From Acridotheres tristis (taxonomy: Eukaryota; Chordata; Aves; Passeriformes; Sturnidae), in contig CM072902.1 of NCBI GenBank assembly GCA_037013685.1, forward strand, positions 12,690,747-12,754,746: a stretch of 64,000 nucleotides of DNA, written 5' to 3'. The notes under the pieces are model-generated. The model ran no database searches, was not told the DNA's origin, and saw only the letters and a list, made by a program, of their open reading frames with translations. The translations under genes and the position numbers were made by a program. Shown here piece by piece: positions 63,129-64,000 of the stretch (its first letter is position 1; every line of letters begins with the position of its first letter).

Positions 63129-64000
63129 GTTGCAGGAATTTGAGCTGCTGTGCCACACTGGAGCCAGTGATGTGCTTAGCAGATGCCTGCTTGGGTTCAG
63201 ATGAAGTGCTGCAGAGCCATATGATGCCAGAAGAAGGATTAAAAAGTCACCAGGCTGTTACAAAGAAGAAGTAATTACTTGTAAGCCTTCACTTTTGTTC
63301 TTGGCTAATGCTGGTTTTGTTTGATGGTTGTTAACCTCTTCCATGCAGGACTTCATCTCTGGGCAGCTGTAACTCCTGTTGGATGATGGAAAGGGGTGTA
63401 AAGCATTTTAAAATGCAGAAATCTGTTGCAGAGCACCTGAAAGCCTTGATACGCAGAGCTGCTTTTTTAAAAATCAGTTTTTCAGGTAGATAAACACTGC
63501 TTAATGGTTATGTGAAATAATAACTTGTGATGTGAAACTCAGGAAAACCCATGGCATCTTGTTTAAATAGATTCTCTGATAAATTAAAGAACTTTGGAAA
63601 CGGAGCTGATCAAGCATACAAAAATGTTCTCTGGAAATGTTGGTAATTAATTATACCAGGATGGGAAAGTTATTGGGTAGAGATGAAGAGAATAGAACAA
63701 ATCCCTGAAGTGATGGCCTGCAGTTACTGATGCATGGTGTTGGGATTCTAAAAATAAAATGGACAATTTTAACTATCAGTTTTAGCAGTAAAAGGCTTAA
63801 AGTGCTTAACTAAGTTGTCTAAAGTGCAGCCTTCAGTATAGAAATATAGGAATCCATTATGTATGGTATGAAAGTGGGTGGAAATCTTCAGACTGCAGTA
63901 AAAATAAGTGAAGTCTCTTTTTCTTTTTGCTGTCAGTTTGGCCACATGGGTTTTGCTGTTTGTGTTCTAAGGCAGAAGTTGCATGACTGTTTTTCTTAAT

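Larger units (their letters stand above)
54002..64000 (+). other. Probable intron 1 to window end; no certain exon
   Basis: No certain exon. Contains a 20-bp array at 55911-55983, a 16-bp palindrome at 63113-63128 next to a short AAT run, and a possible phase-compatible exon at 62257-62462 discussed under findings. If 13371-13416 is the first coding exon and neither candidate exon is real, intron 1 exceeds 50 kb. Confidence 0.4.

Noticed and set aside
1..64000. CRISPR arrays, bacterial operons, tRNA or rRNA genes, intact retroviruses
   Set aside because: The tandem arrays lack the repeat-spacer structure of CRISPR. I recognised no tRNA or rRNA sequence and no retroviral gene or paired LTR, although small or diverged ones could be missed by eye.

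Overview
The window looks like nuclear DNA from a bird. The clearest sign is a 5'-truncated CR1 LINE at about 3308-3945, whose terminal motif matches the CR1 families that dominate avian genomes. Two much older MIR-like SINE relics are also visible. Most of the rest is AT-moderate, gene-poor DNA with homopolymer runs, interrupted by two strongly CpG-rich, minisatellite-packed blocks. There are no bacterial operons, CRISPR arrays or recognisable viral genes.

Layout: 1-5640 is intergenic-looking DNA with a purine microsatellite and CR1 sequence. 5640-7190 is a CpG-rich block built largely from minisatellites sharing a CCCGGGAAC core. 7190-11910 is AT-rich DNA with one striking long inverted repeat. 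11915-12272 is a tandem array rich in CAGGTG. 12300-13500 is a CpG-island promoter. 13417-64000 is best read as the start of a very long first intron, or intron plus intergenic DNA. It holds several tandem arrays, the two MIR relics and possible CTCF sites.

The only protein-coding sequence I can support is a short first coding exon at 13371-13416 on the + strand. It encodes a hydrophobic signal-peptide-like start (MARAAGLLLGALLCG) and ends in a phase-1 splice donor, a common design for secreted and cell-surface proteins. It is preceded by a 9-codon upstream ORF whose start region is a near-copy of the main start. I cannot name the gene. No second exon is certain, and two phase-compatible candidates are given only as low-confidence leads.

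Most long open frames here are by-products of stop-free tandem repeats, GC-rich DNA or CR1 sequence, and are not annotated as genes. I did not find a convincing new biological system. The most distinctive features are the duplicated start codon region, the E2-box array upstream of the promoter, the 34-bp palindrome array and the 16-bp-stem inverted repeat.
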